In this document: in pieces, positions 1 through 12,317 of the stretch
Numbering within the stretch: the stretch's first letter is position 1
Layout: each line of letters opens with the position of its first letter
Assembly (NCBI GenBank): GCA_017165825.1
Contig: CM029369.1
Location: 6,897,433 to 6,961,432, forward strand
Direction of reading: 5' to 3'
Source: Hepsetus odoe
Lineage: Eukaryota > Chordata > Actinopteri > Characiformes > Hepsetidae
DNA: 64,000 nucleotides
Position numbers and translations under genes: made by a program
Notes under the pieces: generated by a model
Database searches by the model: none
What the model saw: only the letters and a program-made list of their open reading frames with translations
What the model was told of the DNA's origin: nothing

Positions 1-733
1 CACAAACGAAAGACTGAAACATGAGGAAAGGATCACCAATCTGCTTTCACAACTTGAGGAGATCAAAAGCCTCTTGTCAGAGGGAAATCGAAACCAGGGA
101 AACAGAAGGAAAAGCTCTTGCTCAGGACTACGGTGAGCTTCAAGGAGAGGTCAGTAAACTCATGAAAGAGAAAGAGGTCCTGAGAAAGCTGCAAGCTGTG
201 ATTGTGGTCCGAAGGGAATGGCTGAAGAAAATGGATGAACAGGAGAACCAAACCGCACGCACTGCAACCAAAGGGGTAGAGATTCCAACCTTGCAGGAGA
301 AACGAGAATAAAGTGGCCATTATGGAACAACAACTGAACCACACTAGGGCAGAGCTGAAGCAGGTACATGATAACAGTGTCGTTCTGCAGGCAGAACTAG
401 AAGAAGCCCGGAGAGAGAGAGTCTCTGTCACAGTTTGTCACGGTTTGGGTTTTGTTTGGTCATGGTAGAGGGCGCTCTGTTCTGACTGGGCACACCTGCG
501 CTCATGAAGGCACAAGTGTTCTTCATTGGGGCTGACTATTTAAGCCCCAATGAGTCAGAACAGAGTACAGTTCATTCACTAGGCAAAGCCTACAGTTAAT
601 GGTGGTTTTGATATCTTGTTTTAGTCTCGACTGCAGTTCCTCATGTCTTGTTTTGTTTACTATGGTTAATAAAGTTCTGTTCTGGTTCACTGGCTCTACA
701 CAGACGTCCTTCCTGCACCATGCCACCGTTACA
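1..733 (+). mobile_element. 3' end of an LTR retroelement, cut by the window edge
   Basis: The first 433 bases encode a decayed coiled-coil protein on the plus strand. The reading starts in frame 2, moves to the frame of 21-311, and changes frame again after the stop near 309. Its order of conserved residues (VEIPT, then QEK, then LNHTRAEL, then VLQAEL) matches the coiled-coil ORF of the complete element at 14925-19292 (VETPT, QEK, LHQCRTEL, ALQADL). A purine run (ggagagagagag, about 410-421) lies just before an LTR at 436-733, as a polypurine tract should. The coding order, tract and LTR agree with plus orientation. This is a second, diverged member of the same element family. The rest of it lies outside the window. 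Confidence 0.75.
436..733 (+). repeat. LTR, 298 bp, TG...CA
   Basis: It starts TGTCACGG and ends CCGTTACA. It contains a TATA-like TATTTAAG at 537-544 and an AATAAA signal at 668-673, so a U3-R-U5 layout is readable. It shares blocks with the LTRs at 14925-15417, 18843-19292 and 29063-29338: the AGAGGGCGCT core in U3, the TATTTAAGCCCC promoter block and the closing CCACCGTTACA. No second LTR is visible because the element runs off the window. Confidence 0.8.
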
Positions 734-2150
734 CTGACAAAGCTGTTTCAGGAGGAATGGTGCTTGAGTTTAATTAAGTTATAACAAATCAGCAATGGTC
801 AGTCCTTTGTCAGACTTTTTATTCATAAATATATAATAATGGGGTCATCAAAGCACTTCACAACATCGCCTTTTTTGAAAAGCTTGCCTATTTTGTTCCC
901 CCAATGTTTCCCCACAAAAATTAAACTTGTATGAAATGTCATTCTGTGCTTACTGGTAAGACTGTAAGGCCTTCAGCTGGTTAGTCCATATATGGAATTA
1001 AATCTCTCAGAATACTGTCTGTTCTGAACAGCATCACTTCTTCCTGGTCTTTGGTTAAGATGGCAAGATAATAAATGGAATTAACTTTCTCTGAATTGAA
1101 AAACTTACAACACAGCCTTTCAGCAACTTTCAGCTACCTCTGCAAAACTATAGCATCAACAGTAATTTATTTAATCAAGTAAAGAACTAGTTGTTACATT
1201 TACTGTATATACTTAAATAAAAGGTCATGTGTCCCTGTGGAACCTGATGAGTTTCCCAGAGAGGGGAGGGATCCCCACACTTTAAATAATAGTGGAAAAA
1301 ATCTCCCTTAAAGTAATGCCATGAAGGAACAGTTTGGTTCCCTAAAACAGTGGTTTTCAAATTTTCAAAAGACCCCCCACAATCCATATTTGTTTGTTTT
1401 GAATTTGGTTTGACTGACTCATATACATCTAATATTTTTCATTGCTTCACCATGTTTTTACATTTCTTGAATCCCCCTGTAAGCAATTTCAATACTAATG
1501 ACAGTAAAGCTACAAAATGTATTCTTAATTTAGGAGAATAATAGTTTTAATAAATATTGATGAGACTAAATTTTCATCAGGCAGATGAAGCTGATGGTAG
1601 TGAACTCTCTCACCTACACAAGAAAAAACACACTGAATAGGAGGCTCTTGAAACAGACCACTTCTCTGCAGGATAGTCTCAGTCTTAGTTTGAGTTTTGG
1701 TTGGCATATTTGATCTAAAACTATTGTACCAATTTATCTAATCATTGTTCCCAGTGCCAAATCTGGCAGCTTTGAGTTGGACAGTCAGACTGAAGCTCAT
1801 GGGCCTCATTATAATGACAAAGCTGGTTGCCATTATGGGGTACAATGCTTTAGGACAATTGCATTGATAGTATATAACTGTAATTCTCGTGCCACACATG
1901 CTGTGGTGCCTTTGTATACTCATTTAAATATTACCTCTCTAACACTAGTATATAGTCTGGTGTAGAGATATCTTGCACTTAGTTGAATCCGCAGAATGTG
2001 GAAATCACAAAGATATTGTTTAATTAGGTATATCACCAGCAGTTAATGAATTTACAAGGGACAGATGACCCCTTCTGATGAGCCCGTCACTTTTTATTGA
2101 TATATTTAATTAAAATGCCATTTAAATATGTAAGTAAAGAAAGAACTCAC
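734..2150. other. AT-rich stretch with no gene recognised; holds a duplicated block
   Basis: No open frame here looks like a protein I know. Positions about 895-1100 closely match 11874-12085 (shared landmarks: the CCCCCAATGTT start, GTTAGTCCATATAT, and CTCTCAGAATACTGT), so the block was duplicated with the Ig cluster. The last two tail exons expected for the Ig gene at 2151-6153 should fall here, but I could not find them. Confidence 0.55.
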
Positions 2151-2778
2151 AAACTCCTCCCCTGTCTCCATTTTTCTTTTTTTCCATTTCCTGTAACAGA
2201 AATTGCACACTATGTTTATGTATTTGCAGTGGAGCCTAAATTGGCCAAACGATTACCCATCCATTAAAGGTTTTGATGAACACACTGCAACAAAAGGAGC
2301 TCAAACAAAGAGGACAAAAGAGTTTGTTCTGTGATAATATGAAGTTGATCATATGTTTAACTACTAGTATAAAATACAGTGATTCTTCACAGATGATGAT
2401 TCACTGGTTTAGGAGCAGCAAAATCAATTCAAATAGATTCTAATAATTGTGAACTGTGCCATTGAACTAGTATATAATAAGAATTTTTTAATACAAATCT
2501 CATTGTTGTTGCTGAAGCTGTAAAGAGTAAGCATGATCTCTTTAAAGTTCAGCATGTCATGTGTAAATAATACCTCAAAACAAGAATCTAGGGCTTGTAT
2601 TAAAGAAAATGTAAGTGAAACATTATATACATGTTAAAAGTATGAGCAGTACAAGTGTACTTTTCAGTAGATGGTCATTTTGCAAATAGGTATGGGATTT
2701 CTAAAGTAAAAAGAATTTCAACATAATTTAATGGTTCTTAAAGAAACACCTTCATTGACAATCCAGGAACCAAAGTCC

Positions 2779-4702
2779 TCTCCTCGAACCGCCACCTAAT
2801 CGTGGTGGTAGGGTTTGCGTGTCCCAATGATCCTGGGAGCTATGTTGTCGGGGGCTTTATGCCCCTGGTAGGGGCACCCAAGGCAAACAGGTCCTAGGTG
2901 AGGGAAGAGACAAAGAGCGGTTCAGAAGACCTCTTATGATGTGTACAACATTTGGAAGACGTGTTTCCTCCTCGCCCTGACGTGGGTCACCGGGGCCTCC
3001 CTCTGGAGCCAGGCCTGGAGGTGGGGCTCGATGGTGAGCGCCTGGTGGCCTTCACCCATGGGGCCCGGCCGGGCACTGCCCGAAGAGGCAACGTGGGTCC
3101 CCCTTCCCATGGGCTCACCACCTGTGGGAGGGGCCAAAGAGGTCGGGTGCAGTGTGAGCTGGGCGGTGGCCGAAGATGGAGGCCTTGGCGGTCTGATCCT
3201 TGGCTGCAGAAGCTGGCTCTAGGGACGTGGAATGTCACCTCTCTGGTGGGGAAGGAGCCTGAGCTAGTGCGTGAGGTTGAGAAGTTCTGGCTAGATATAG
3301 TTGGACTCACCTCGACGCACAGCTTGGACTCTGGAACCAGTCTCCTTGAGAGGGGCTGGACTCTCTTCTACTCTGGAGTTGCTACCGGTGAGAGGCGGCA
3401 AACAGGTGTGGGCATAATTATTTTGCCCCCCAGCTCGGAGGCTATAAATTGGGGTTTACCCTGGTGGATGAGAGGGTGGCCTCCCTCCGCCTTCGGGTTG
3501 GGGTACGGGTCCTTAGTGTTGTATGCGCTTATGCACCAAACAGCAGTCTGGACTACCCACCCTTTTTGGGGTCTCTGGAGGAGGCGCTAGAGAGTGTCCC
3601 TCCTGGGGACTCCATAGTTCTGCTGGGGGACTTCAATGCTCACGTGGGTAATGACAGTGAGACCTGGAAGGGCGTGATTGGGAGGAATGCCCCCCCCCGT
3701 TCTGAACCAGAGTGGTGTTTTGTTATTGGACTTTTGTGCCCGGTGTTGGAGCTTGGTCTGCATTGCCGGCAATAGGTCAGACCTGTTTCCGGTGAGAGTT
3801 GGACTCCACCAAGGCTGCCCTTTGTCACCGAGGCGCAGCCAGGGTGTTGAGGGGGTCTGGTTTGGTGGGATCAGGATTGGGTCACTGCTGTTTGCAGATG
3901 AAGTTGTCCTGTTGGCCTCATCAGGCCGTGACCTTCAGCTCTCACTGGATCGGTTCGCAGCCGAGTGTGAAGAGGCTGGGATGAGAATCAGCACCTCCAA
4001 ATCTGAGGCCATGGTCCTCAGCCGGAAAAGGGTGGAGTGCCCTCTCAGGGTTGGGAGTGAAACCCTGCCCCAAGTAGAGGAGTTTAAGTATCTCGGGATC
4101 TTGTTTACGAGTGAGGGTAAAATGGGGTGGGAGATCGACAGGTGGATCGGGGCAGCGTCCGCAGTGATGAGGGCTCTGCGTCGGTCCGTCATGGTGAAGA
4201 AGGAGCCAAAAAGCTGAGCCAAAAGGCAAAGCTCTCAAATTACCGGTCGATCTACATTCCCACCCTGACCTATGGTCATGAGCTGTGGGTATTGACTGAA
4301 AGAACGAGATTGCGAATACAAGTGGCCGAAATGAGTTTCCTCCGCAGGGTGTCTGGGCTCTCCCTTAGGGATAGGGTGAGCAGCTCAGTCATCCGGGAGG
4401 GGCTTAGAGTAGAGCCGCTGCTCCTCCGCATCGAGAGGAGCCAGATGAGGTGGCTCGGGCATCTAATTAGGATGCCCCCTGGACGTCTGCCTGGTGAGGT
4501 GTTCTGGGCCCGTCCCACCGGAAAGAGACCCCGGGGAAGACCCAGGACACGCTGGAGAGACTATGTCTCTCGGCTGGCCTGGGAACGCCTTGGGATCCGC
4601 CCAGAGGAGCTGGAAGAAGTGGCCGGGGAGAGGGAAGTCTGGGCATCCCTGCTGGAGCTGCTGCCCCCGTGACCCGACTTCGGATAAGCGGAAGAAGATA
4701 AA
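2779..4702 (+). mobile_element. Non-LTR retrotransposon, internally deleted
   Basis: The 5' part encodes an apurinic-endonuclease-like domain (LGTWNVTSLVG, then IVGLTSTHS, then VLLGDFNAHVGND). The 3' part encodes the end of a reverse transcriptase (SLLFADEVVLLASS, where the usual catalytic FADD reads FADE) and a C-terminal domain (IYIPTLTYGHELWV, MRWLGHLIRMPPGR, RPRGRPRTRWRDY). The two join near 3700-3830, with most of the reverse transcriptase lost. Several frameshifts add to the damage. It ends with GGATAAGCGGAAGAAGATAA. The family is common in fish; I do not assign a clade. It lies in an intron of Ig copy A, on the opposite strand. Confidence 0.9.
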
Positions 4703-5940
4703 ACAGTACTTTTTGTCCTCTACAGTATGAAAGAGTGTGTGTTCTGTGGGCAGTTTTTCTGAGGCTGCTGTGCTGGTCACTCACCTGTTAATCCACACAG
4801 AGCAGAAGATGATAAAACACAACACAGCAGCTCCTGTAACGGAGGGAACCATGTAGAGAAACTTTGCTGTGGAGAGTTCAGCTTCACTCTCTGTGGCTAC
4901 AAACGAAATCACAAAAGATGATTTGGTATCCCAAATATTTATCCAAATTAATAATTAAAATAAGAATAAAAATGAAATTCCATTTAATGTTAATATTTCT
5001 ATAAGAAAAAAATAGACCTTTTATGGTCAAAATCCACTGCATGCCTGTTTGGAAACATGTATAGACTCCTGAATCTGAAGGCTGTAAATTCGATATCTTT
5101 AGCTTGCATGGATGTTCATGATCAATGTGTATCCTGCTTGATGTGTAGTTTTTGAAGTTTGGTTAATAACAGGACTGTAGATAAAGAGAGTGATCTCCTC
5201 CTTACGCCAAAGAATATCAGGTAATTTCTGTTTGTTTTTCACTGCATTACAGTGAAAAACAACCATTTCTCCCTGAGTTTTGTTAACTGAATAAATCATC
5301 TTTTTTTCAGGTAAATCTGTAGAATCTGCAACAAATGAATAAATAAATACAAATATAAATACATACATACATACATGCACATGTTCATAAATTTACATAT
5401 ACATGCATAAAACGCAGGTGTCTGTTGCTCCTTACTGATATGAAAGTGTAAAAACACTGGACTTGTTGAATCTATAAGGCTAGACTTTGCTTATGACGTC
5501 TTCTTACATTACAAGATGGGCGGCAACAACGTCTTCATATGATTTGTATAATTTAAACAAAAACAAACAGAGTAATCTAAAACCTGATGAAATAAAACAA
5601 CACCCTCAATTGTCTGACATATTTTAAAAATGAGCACCACTCTTTAGAACTTTTCTTACACTCTGTGAACATCCTTATTCTTTACTGATACATTATTTCT
5701 GAATATTACAAATTCAAGTTCCTAAGTTCAAGTATTGTCTTTTCAACTGAATACAGTCAGGATTAAAAAAAATTTTGGGATTTGCTTTTTTGAGTAGCTA
5801 ACATGAATAATTTATTGTATTCATTCATAATTTGCTGACTGTGCTCTTTTAAATACATGAAAGCTATGTCAACATGATGAGCATTAACAATACTTTTAAC
5901 TTACCAAATCTTTTTAAATGTTCTTGTTTATGCAAAGCAA

Positions 5941-6037
5941 ACACGTTAATATTAGTTTGAAAGCCAGCTCTGGGACTTGAGGCAAAATACACTTACATTG
6001 CATCCCAGAACTGGCTTTCAAACTAATATTAATGTGT
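5941..6037. other. Intronic long hairpin, copy A
   Basis: Thirty-base arms 5946-5975 and 6003-6032 are complementary except for one C-A mismatch. The pairing extends outward through ACAC/GTGT, and the loop is about 27 nt. It sits in intron 1 of Ig copy A, about 40 nt beyond the leader donor. The same structure recurs in copy B (24456-24538), where the arms are perfect. It could be a small fold-back element or a microRNA-like precursor; sequence alone does not decide. Confidence 0.6.
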
Positions 6038-6728
6038 GTGCTGTAAAAAATCCAGCAAACCAACATGAAACAGTTACCTCCAGAATTCAGAAGAATGAGG
6101 TTGATGATGATGATGCAAGGACCCAGATATAGAATCCTGGTCTGAACCTCCATAACAGTGTCATTCCTCAGTATCTCAGTAAAGTGTCTCTTTCACACTT
6201 TGCGAGATCAGGTATCTGCTGCTGAAGTTTTGGAAGATACACAGAGAAAGGAGAGGGAGGAAGTGGGTTTCTGAAAGTAGAACATAGACCGCAACCCCTC
6301 AGAGCTAGAAAGGTGGTAAGAAAGTGACTCTACAAACATGACAGAGAACACCAGACAAGACAACTGCAGACATGAGACATCCATCCGGCAAGAGACAGGC
6401 AGCATATGCATGAATATGGGTGTAACGGAGCAGCAGTATTAGAATTAGACTCATGTTTCCCATACTGTCAAAGAGAGAGGAAAAAGCATGTAGCTTATCA
6501 AATGAGTGCTGCTTAAGTTCAACATTAACAACCAAAGATTATCACAAAAAAAATGTTCTGTATTCAATAATTGTTTGCTAAATGTTGCTTCTCAAACTCT
6601 CCTGAAATGCTCCTGATCTGAAGAACTGAAAAAGGTGAAAACGTTTCACACTTTGTAAAGCTGAGATGTAGGTGTGATTGGGGCTGGGGTGGAGAACATC
6701 ATCTTCAATGTTTTAAGGATGGTACACA

Positions 6729-6732
<4 letters not shown>

Positions 6733-6768
<36 letters not shown>

Positions 6769-6790
6769 GCACACACACACACACACACAC

Positions 6791-6832
<42 letters not shown>
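6733..6832. repeat. (CA)n microsatellite
   Basis: About 100 bp of CA with a few interruptions (CATACG, CCTA). It is shared in position with the (CA)n at 12937-13068 in unit 2 and lost from unit 3. Confidence 0.95.
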
Positions 6833-6834
<2 letters not shown>

Positions 6835-7029
6835 CTTCACACAGAACAGATGGGAAATATACATTGTTCATTTTTTGTAGCTCCACATTTCTAATGTTCA
6901 ACACTGTTGAAGGTGAAGTAAACTAAACGAACAACCTCTGTTATTATGTTATTAGCTTTACACTGACTACAGGCTGTAGCCCTGCTCTGGATTAGAAAGT
7001 CTACTGCTGTAGGCTGGTTTGTTTGAAAC

Positions 7030-7215
7030 AAGTGGTTAGGGAGTCAGCCCTGGATCGGAAGATTGTGGGTTTGATTCCCTCACCAGTAGGTTGCCCTGAA
7101 TTACCCTTGAGCAAGGTACCATCCCCATCACTGCTCCCCAGGAGCTTTCAATAGCGGTTCAAAAGAGGTTGAATTTCATTGTGTTGTGTTGTGTTGTGTT
7201 GTGTTGCGCTGTGCT
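7030..7215 (+). repeat. tRNA-like SINE (family 2)
   Basis: It carries AGTGGTTAGGG, a B-box-like GGGTTTGATTCCC, the block AGTAGGTTGCCCTGA and a GTGTT repeat tail (about 7180-7210). Related copies lie at 31430, 34620, 40600, 41857, 49510, 58176 and 58604. Confidence 0.8.
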
Positions 7216-8467
7216 GCGTTTCAGAATGATAAGGGTAATCACTTTCACATAAGTCTAACTGAGGTGGCCTGATGTCTGAATTTGAACTAGAGAGTCTGAT
7301 ATTGAGCTCTGTTGTCTGGGGCCATTTACCAGTCTTAAAACAAATAGACACACTAATCCTTTCACAGCGCTTCTCTTTTTCAGCCCTGTGTCTGACACTC
7401 ACACTCATCTGTGGTAAACCAGAGATCTGTCTATAAAGTGCAGTGTGTGTGAACGGCAGTGAAGAAAGTCTGTTTCAACATTCAAAGGCAATTTGTGAGT
7501 GGTTACACAATTCAGCACCTTCATAATCATAGAAACATTTACATTTTTCTACTTTAACAGGCATTCTTATCCAGAATGACTTCCATTTCCTAATTACAGG
7601 GACAGTTTTTGCTGTTTAGTGTTTCAGAAACCCAGTGATGGTAGCGCTGGAGGTAGGATTTGAACCTATGATTCAACAAGCTAATTTTGAACACAGAGTA
7701 AATTATCCTGTAGAGCACAGTAGTAGAATAGTAGTATAAGCTGTAGATAGAATCATCATGGCCAGTTATTAGTTACATTCTGTACTCACATCTCTTTTAT
7801 CCACAATCATGTTGGTTAGAAGAATATTATTTAATACTTCAATCAATGTACATGTAATCATAACTTGAGTTTGATTAACAGTTTAAGGTTCATAATGCAA
7901 ATAGTCGCTCAGTTAGAAATCAGTTATAACACTTTTATGACACTGTACTAACACAGTAATTATGATGTTTTGTGCTTGTTCATGGTTTTGGGGCAGATAA
8001 AATTAATAGTTAAATTTTAATGAACAAAATCACTTTCCTCGTTTTTCCTTAATTTTATTATTTAGAATTAAACACTTGTCACATGATGTTGCATGAGCAG
8101 TGTGTCTCTTCTGCAGAGTTGAAATGAAACCTAAATTACTGAGCTGAGGCCTCCAAAACTGGACGGGCAGAAGTATGAATGACTGGAAACTGAATATCTG
8201 AATAAAATGAAGTCTGAATATACATGACAAGTAATATATGAAAAAACCCATTTATTACAACAACTATTTAACTACTATTAGAATGTGAACATGCAAACAA
8301 TTTTCTTCCTCAAAAATGAACAAAATTCCATTAACATATCAGATCTGCACCAGACTGCCCTACACATGGTTGTTTCTGTTTGCTGCAGGAGAGGAGTGTT
8401 GGGAAGAAAAGATGTAGATATCTGCAGTTCTTAATAGGCAGAGCTGTAGCTATGTGTGAAATCTTCA

Positions 8468-9289
8468 TTAAAGTTTGTCCTGGTGTAGTCCTGTGAAAAA
8501 GACATGAGCCTGAGATATTCCTGCGAAATCACAAGAAACATTATGACTTTTTAATAAGAAGTGATAATTCATGCGTAAGCCATTACAACAGTGAGTAAAA
8601 TGGCTGGAGAAGTGTGTGTGTGTGGGGGGGTTTTTGTGGGAAGGGTCAATGCATCATGTTGGTTTTGGTAAGTAACTTACACAGGAAGTTGCGTGTCTTT
8701 GTGAAGCTGATAAAACGCAGGTGCCTTTGTCTAAATACACAGACAGATTTGTTAAGAATGGAAAATACTTTAAATTGCAAGGACAACTTTAATCTTTGTC
8801 CTTATTCAAATGTGACATGACAGTTGGGATTCTGATGTTCCCATAAATACTCTGCTTTTATGCCTTCAGATGAGAAGTGATCTTGTTTATTTTACTGGTA
8901 TTCATATGGCTTAGTTAGCAAATCACTAAGATTTAAGCACACCTGCCTTTTAGATGGAGTAGGAGATACATGTCACATCCTAAAAACAAAAACAAAAATG
9001 GATTCAGACACACCCTGTCACTATTTTATATCTTTAGTCAGCAGTTGAAAGTGAAAAAGCTATTGATAGTAATAGAAAATAGGTATAATGATGTGGCTAT
9101 ATGGGTCTATCACTCATAACTGGTTGTACAAGATTTAGATGACAGTCAGCTACACCGATACTGGGACTTTTAATCAGGCCACCAAGTGTTTATTAATCTT
9201 TTCATTCATTTAAATGACATTTAAATATGTAGATAAAGAAAGAGCTCACAAGCTCATCTCCTGTTTCCATGTCTCTCCTTTTCTGTTTC
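8468..9289 (-). pseudogene. Ig receptor tail exons, copy D (front exons not seen)
   Basis: Three minus-strand exons match the tail of the family with identical lengths and splice sites: basic exon 9250-9289 (40 nt), short exon 8943-8979 (37 nt) and terminal exon 8468-8490 (23 nt to the stop). The short exon has an in-frame TAA in place of the CAA found in copies B and C, so the predicted tail ends early. The leader, Ig and transmembrane exons should lie to the right, but nothing matching appears in 9845-12317. They may fall in the N gap at 12318-12817 or be deleted. Confidence 0.5.
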
Positions 9290-9577
9290 CTGTAAAACAA
9301 ATGGAAAAAGAATCAGCCAAATGACCATCCATTTAAAGTTTCATTCAGCAATGAAAGGCAGAATTATAGTTCTGTAAACAGAGGAGCTCGAACTAAAAAT
9401 CATAAACACAAACGAGTTTATGTTAGGATGGGATGTAAGGGATAAAATACTTTCATTTGGCAGATGTGCTCTGAAAATTCATGACATTAAATGGATGACA
9501 TGAACCTCAGAATCCATTCTTTCTATTAATATTCACTGCTGTGCACACACAATTTTTAGACAAAGACTTATTCTTGG

Positions 9578-9829
9578 AGGGGCAGTGGTGGCCTAGTGGT
9601 TAGGGCGTTGGCCGTGTGATCCCGAGGATCGGGGGTTTGAACCCCTTCCCAATAGGTTGCCTTAAGGTACCCTTAAGCAAGGTGTCGTCCCCGTCACGCT
9701 CCTCCCTGCGATGGGCTGGCGGCTTGTCCAGGGTCTGTCCCCCCCTTCCTTCGCCCTGTGTGAGCTGGGATGGACTCCAGCACCCCTCCGCGACCCCGCT
9801 TGGGACAAGCAGCAGAAAATGACTGACTG
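9578..9829 (+). repeat. tRNA-derived SINE (family 1), full length
   Basis: The head has TGGCCTAGTGGTTAGGG and GGTTTGAACCC, the two promoter boxes. The tail is CGACCCCGCTTGGGACAAGC followed by GACT repeats. It is flanked by a 12-bp target duplication, ACTTATTCTTGG (9566-9577 and 9830-9841). The duplicated unit near 27220 keeps the uninterrupted site, proving insertion after the units duplicated. Confidence 0.95.
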
Positions 9830-9841
9830 ACTTATTCTTGG

Positions 9842-12317
9842 ACTATTTTAAGCAGAGATAAATGTGGAGGGTTAAGTCTAGAAGGGCATCCTGTATAAAA
9901 CATTTGTCATATCAACATCCAGGACAATGAAACAGATACCGTATGAAAACAGTGCAGTTTATAGAGTGAACAGTCTGTTTTTAAACAGCGTTTACTTTAA
10001 CAATGTTAGACTTTTGCATCACATTCATTTTCCAAGAAAATAATTTGACCCTTTAATAAGTTCTCTTTTAACGGTTTAATTAAAGAGGAACTTTATATAT
10101 AGAGTCTATAACTGTACAGATGAGGGTACCCACATTTAGATTTTCAAGCATATGCTGCAAAAACACAGGCATGTGGGTTTGTGTGTATATAACGTCATTT
10201 GCAATATGAATTTCCTCATTTCATTTTCACTTACATATCTGGAATTGCACTGGCTTTCAAAAAAACAAAACAACTGATTAGTCACCACTGTCTTTGTCTG
10301 CAGCCAATAATTTATAAAAGACACTGTTTCTCAGAAACACAGCAACAAAATCGTATTAACTGTTCTCTCTGTGTCATGTGGGTTTCATTGGGAAGCTCCA
10401 GTTTCCTTCCACCATCCAAAGACCTACACATCAGATGAACTGGAGATGCTAAAGACAGGCATAGATCACTCCAACACAGGCTTGAAAAAGCACAAACAAC
10501 CAGCAAGTAATGTAGTATCATTCCTGTAGTATAATTCCTCTTTATTTTTATCATAAACAAAAAATTAAAAAATACCATTAAAAAAAGTTGTGTGTGTTTG
10601 TGTCATTAGCTCTGATCTTACTGTCTGTAGAACAGATGGGTAATTGATGTGTCCATCGTGTCCTTGGACTGTCACAGATTAATCACAGGTTAAATAGATG
10701 TGTGCACAAATTTTCAATCTTCCTGATAAATTTGTATTGAATATTGAGCCACAGCTCACAGCTCATCAGTACAGTGGTGACGGCAGCAGCTTGAAGCAGG
10801 GGTGTCTGAGCACTATTGTTATCTATCACGTGTGCTAGAGATGTGCTTCTGATATCACACTGAAAGTCTTGCCTTTGATTGCACAGAGACGTCTCTCACA
10901 CAGAAAGCGCAGAGAGGTTAGATTGCGCTTTTCTCTGCAATCCTGTTCAAGAACACAGCATCCTGTCAGTCTGTGCAAGACTGGAGACACAACCTTCTCT
11001 CTGACAGTGACAGAGTCATAAATGAACGTGGCAGACAGGAACGAGTACGTCCTGTCAGTGAAGAAAGTGGAAGAAAATGAAATTCAGGCTCATTGCCAAG
11101 CAGGAAAACATTGGTACATTATCTTTTAATCAATTCCTCTCTCTTTCCCTCATTTTATATTTCCATTTCTCTTGATGTTATTTCCCTTTAGTCTTATCTC
11201 TCTCTCTACCTTCATTTCACATCTGTCTTTAGCTTTCTTCATCACTTTTCTCCTAACTTGCTCTCTTATCCCTCTCTTCATCAATCTCACTTTCCATCAC
11301 CATCTTGCTCTCATTTATCCCACTCTATTATATCTGTCACTCTTTCTCTCCCTTTCTTAATCTGTCTATCTATCTATCTACCACTGTCTTTTTCTCTTTC
11401 TATTTCCATCTCTTTTGTCACTCCTGTTCTAGTTCTGATCCTCTCAACTCTTCCATTGTGTAATGGAATCTATCACTGAGTAATAATAGTTTAGTAGTTT
11501 AGCACGTCTTCTTAACCCAAGGGTCACGACCCCCGTGTGCCTGTGTTGCAGGCAGTGATGCTATAAAGTCAGCACTCCTCATCAAATACAGAGTGGATCA
11601 TTTGGGCTTGAAAGCACTGCTGAATAGCTCCACCGATAGGCCACTACAGACAGGCTAACATCAGTTGCAGTATGCATAAATACCTGTGGACTTATTTCCT
11701 GTATTGTATTTCCTGAACATTTGGGAGGCCCTAATCTAATATATTTGCACCATATTGCATTTTGCAATATAATATATTTTTAATATAGGGCACCAAGTAC
11801 CCTACCACTGGACCACCGCCACCCCAAACAGCTTTGAGCCATAGGTCACCGCCAACAGCTTTGTTACCTCATACCCCCAATGTTAAAAAAATTTGAACTT
11901 GTATTAAATGGCATTCTGTTCTTACCGGTAAGACTGTAGGTTTTGGTCTGATTGCCAGCTAAGAGGTCTTGAGTTGGTTAGTCCATATATAGAATTAAAT
12001 CTCTCAGAATACTGTATGTTCTGAATTTCATCACTTCTTCTTCTTGGTCTTTGCTTAAAATGGCAAGATAGTAAAGGAAATTAACTTTCTCTTAATTGAA
12101 AAACTTAAAATACAGATTCAGAAGCAACATCTGAACATATTTCATGTACTTTCTAATCATTTTTAGAACAGGCTTATTACTTTAGTTACATTAGTTTTCA
12201 TGATTTTTTTTATCAGTATTGCAGGACCAGTTTCAAACTAGAGTAACAATAACACACACAGAGGATTATACCTTGATTTATTTATCAGTGCAGATCACAC
12301 ACAACACATCTAATAAG
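9842..12317. other. Intergenic, AT-rich, no gene recognised
   Basis: Nothing here reads as a known protein. A pyrimidine-rich tract runs about 11120-11460 with a short (TCTA)n near 11365. A SINE-tail fragment lies about 11790-11875. Positions 11874-12085 repeat the block at 895-1100. No Ig exon was found, though the order of units predicts one in this interval or in the adjoining gap. Confidence 0.6.

Larger units (their letters stand above)
2151..6153 (-). pseudogene. Ig V-set receptor, copy A, frameshifted
   Basis: Four exons on the minus strand match the family plan: leader 6078-6153 (starts MEVQTRILYLGP, then a hydrophobic run), Ig-V 5018-5325, transmembrane 4785-4890 and basic stop-transfer exon 2151-2190 (KWKKRKMETGEEF). 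The Ig exon is 308 nt against 306 in copies B and C. It has a three-base gain near the first cysteine and a one-base loss near 5150, which breaks the frame before the second cysteine (SGVYTC, still readable downstream). A LINE (2779-4702) sits in the intron between the transmembrane and basic exons. The two terminal tail exons were not found to the left. A single-base deletion plus missing tail exons make a pseudogene likely; an assembly error at one base cannot be excluded. Confidence 0.65.
4725..9845 (-). repeat. Segmental duplication unit 1 of the Ig cluster
   Basis: This unit aligns with 12818-14924 plus 19293-20430, and with about 22930-27730. It holds the front exons of Ig copy A (4785-6153) and the tail exons of the next gene, copy D (8468-9289). 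Shared landmarks in order are a (CA)n run, a block with TCTATAAAGTGCAGTG, a worn SINE tail (about 7540-7680), a (TG)n block near 8610 and the tail exons. The match to the other units stops near 9850. Confidence 0.75.

Noticed and set aside
6646..6880. Long Cys-Val or His-Thr open frames over (CA)n and (TG)n tracts, also at 12854-13102, 14415-14798 and 26234-26516
   Set aside because: They are translations of dinucleotide repeats, with no coding evidence.
7148..7408. 86-codon minus-strand frame upstream of Ig copy A
   Set aside because: It runs through a SINE tail, and the equivalents in the other units are not open.
7425..7445. TATAAAGTGCAGTG block, repeated at 13525 and 25350, as an Ig promoter
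   Set aside because: It is over 1 kb upstream of the copy A leader and TATA-like only on the plus strand, opposite to the Ig genes; no exon follows it.
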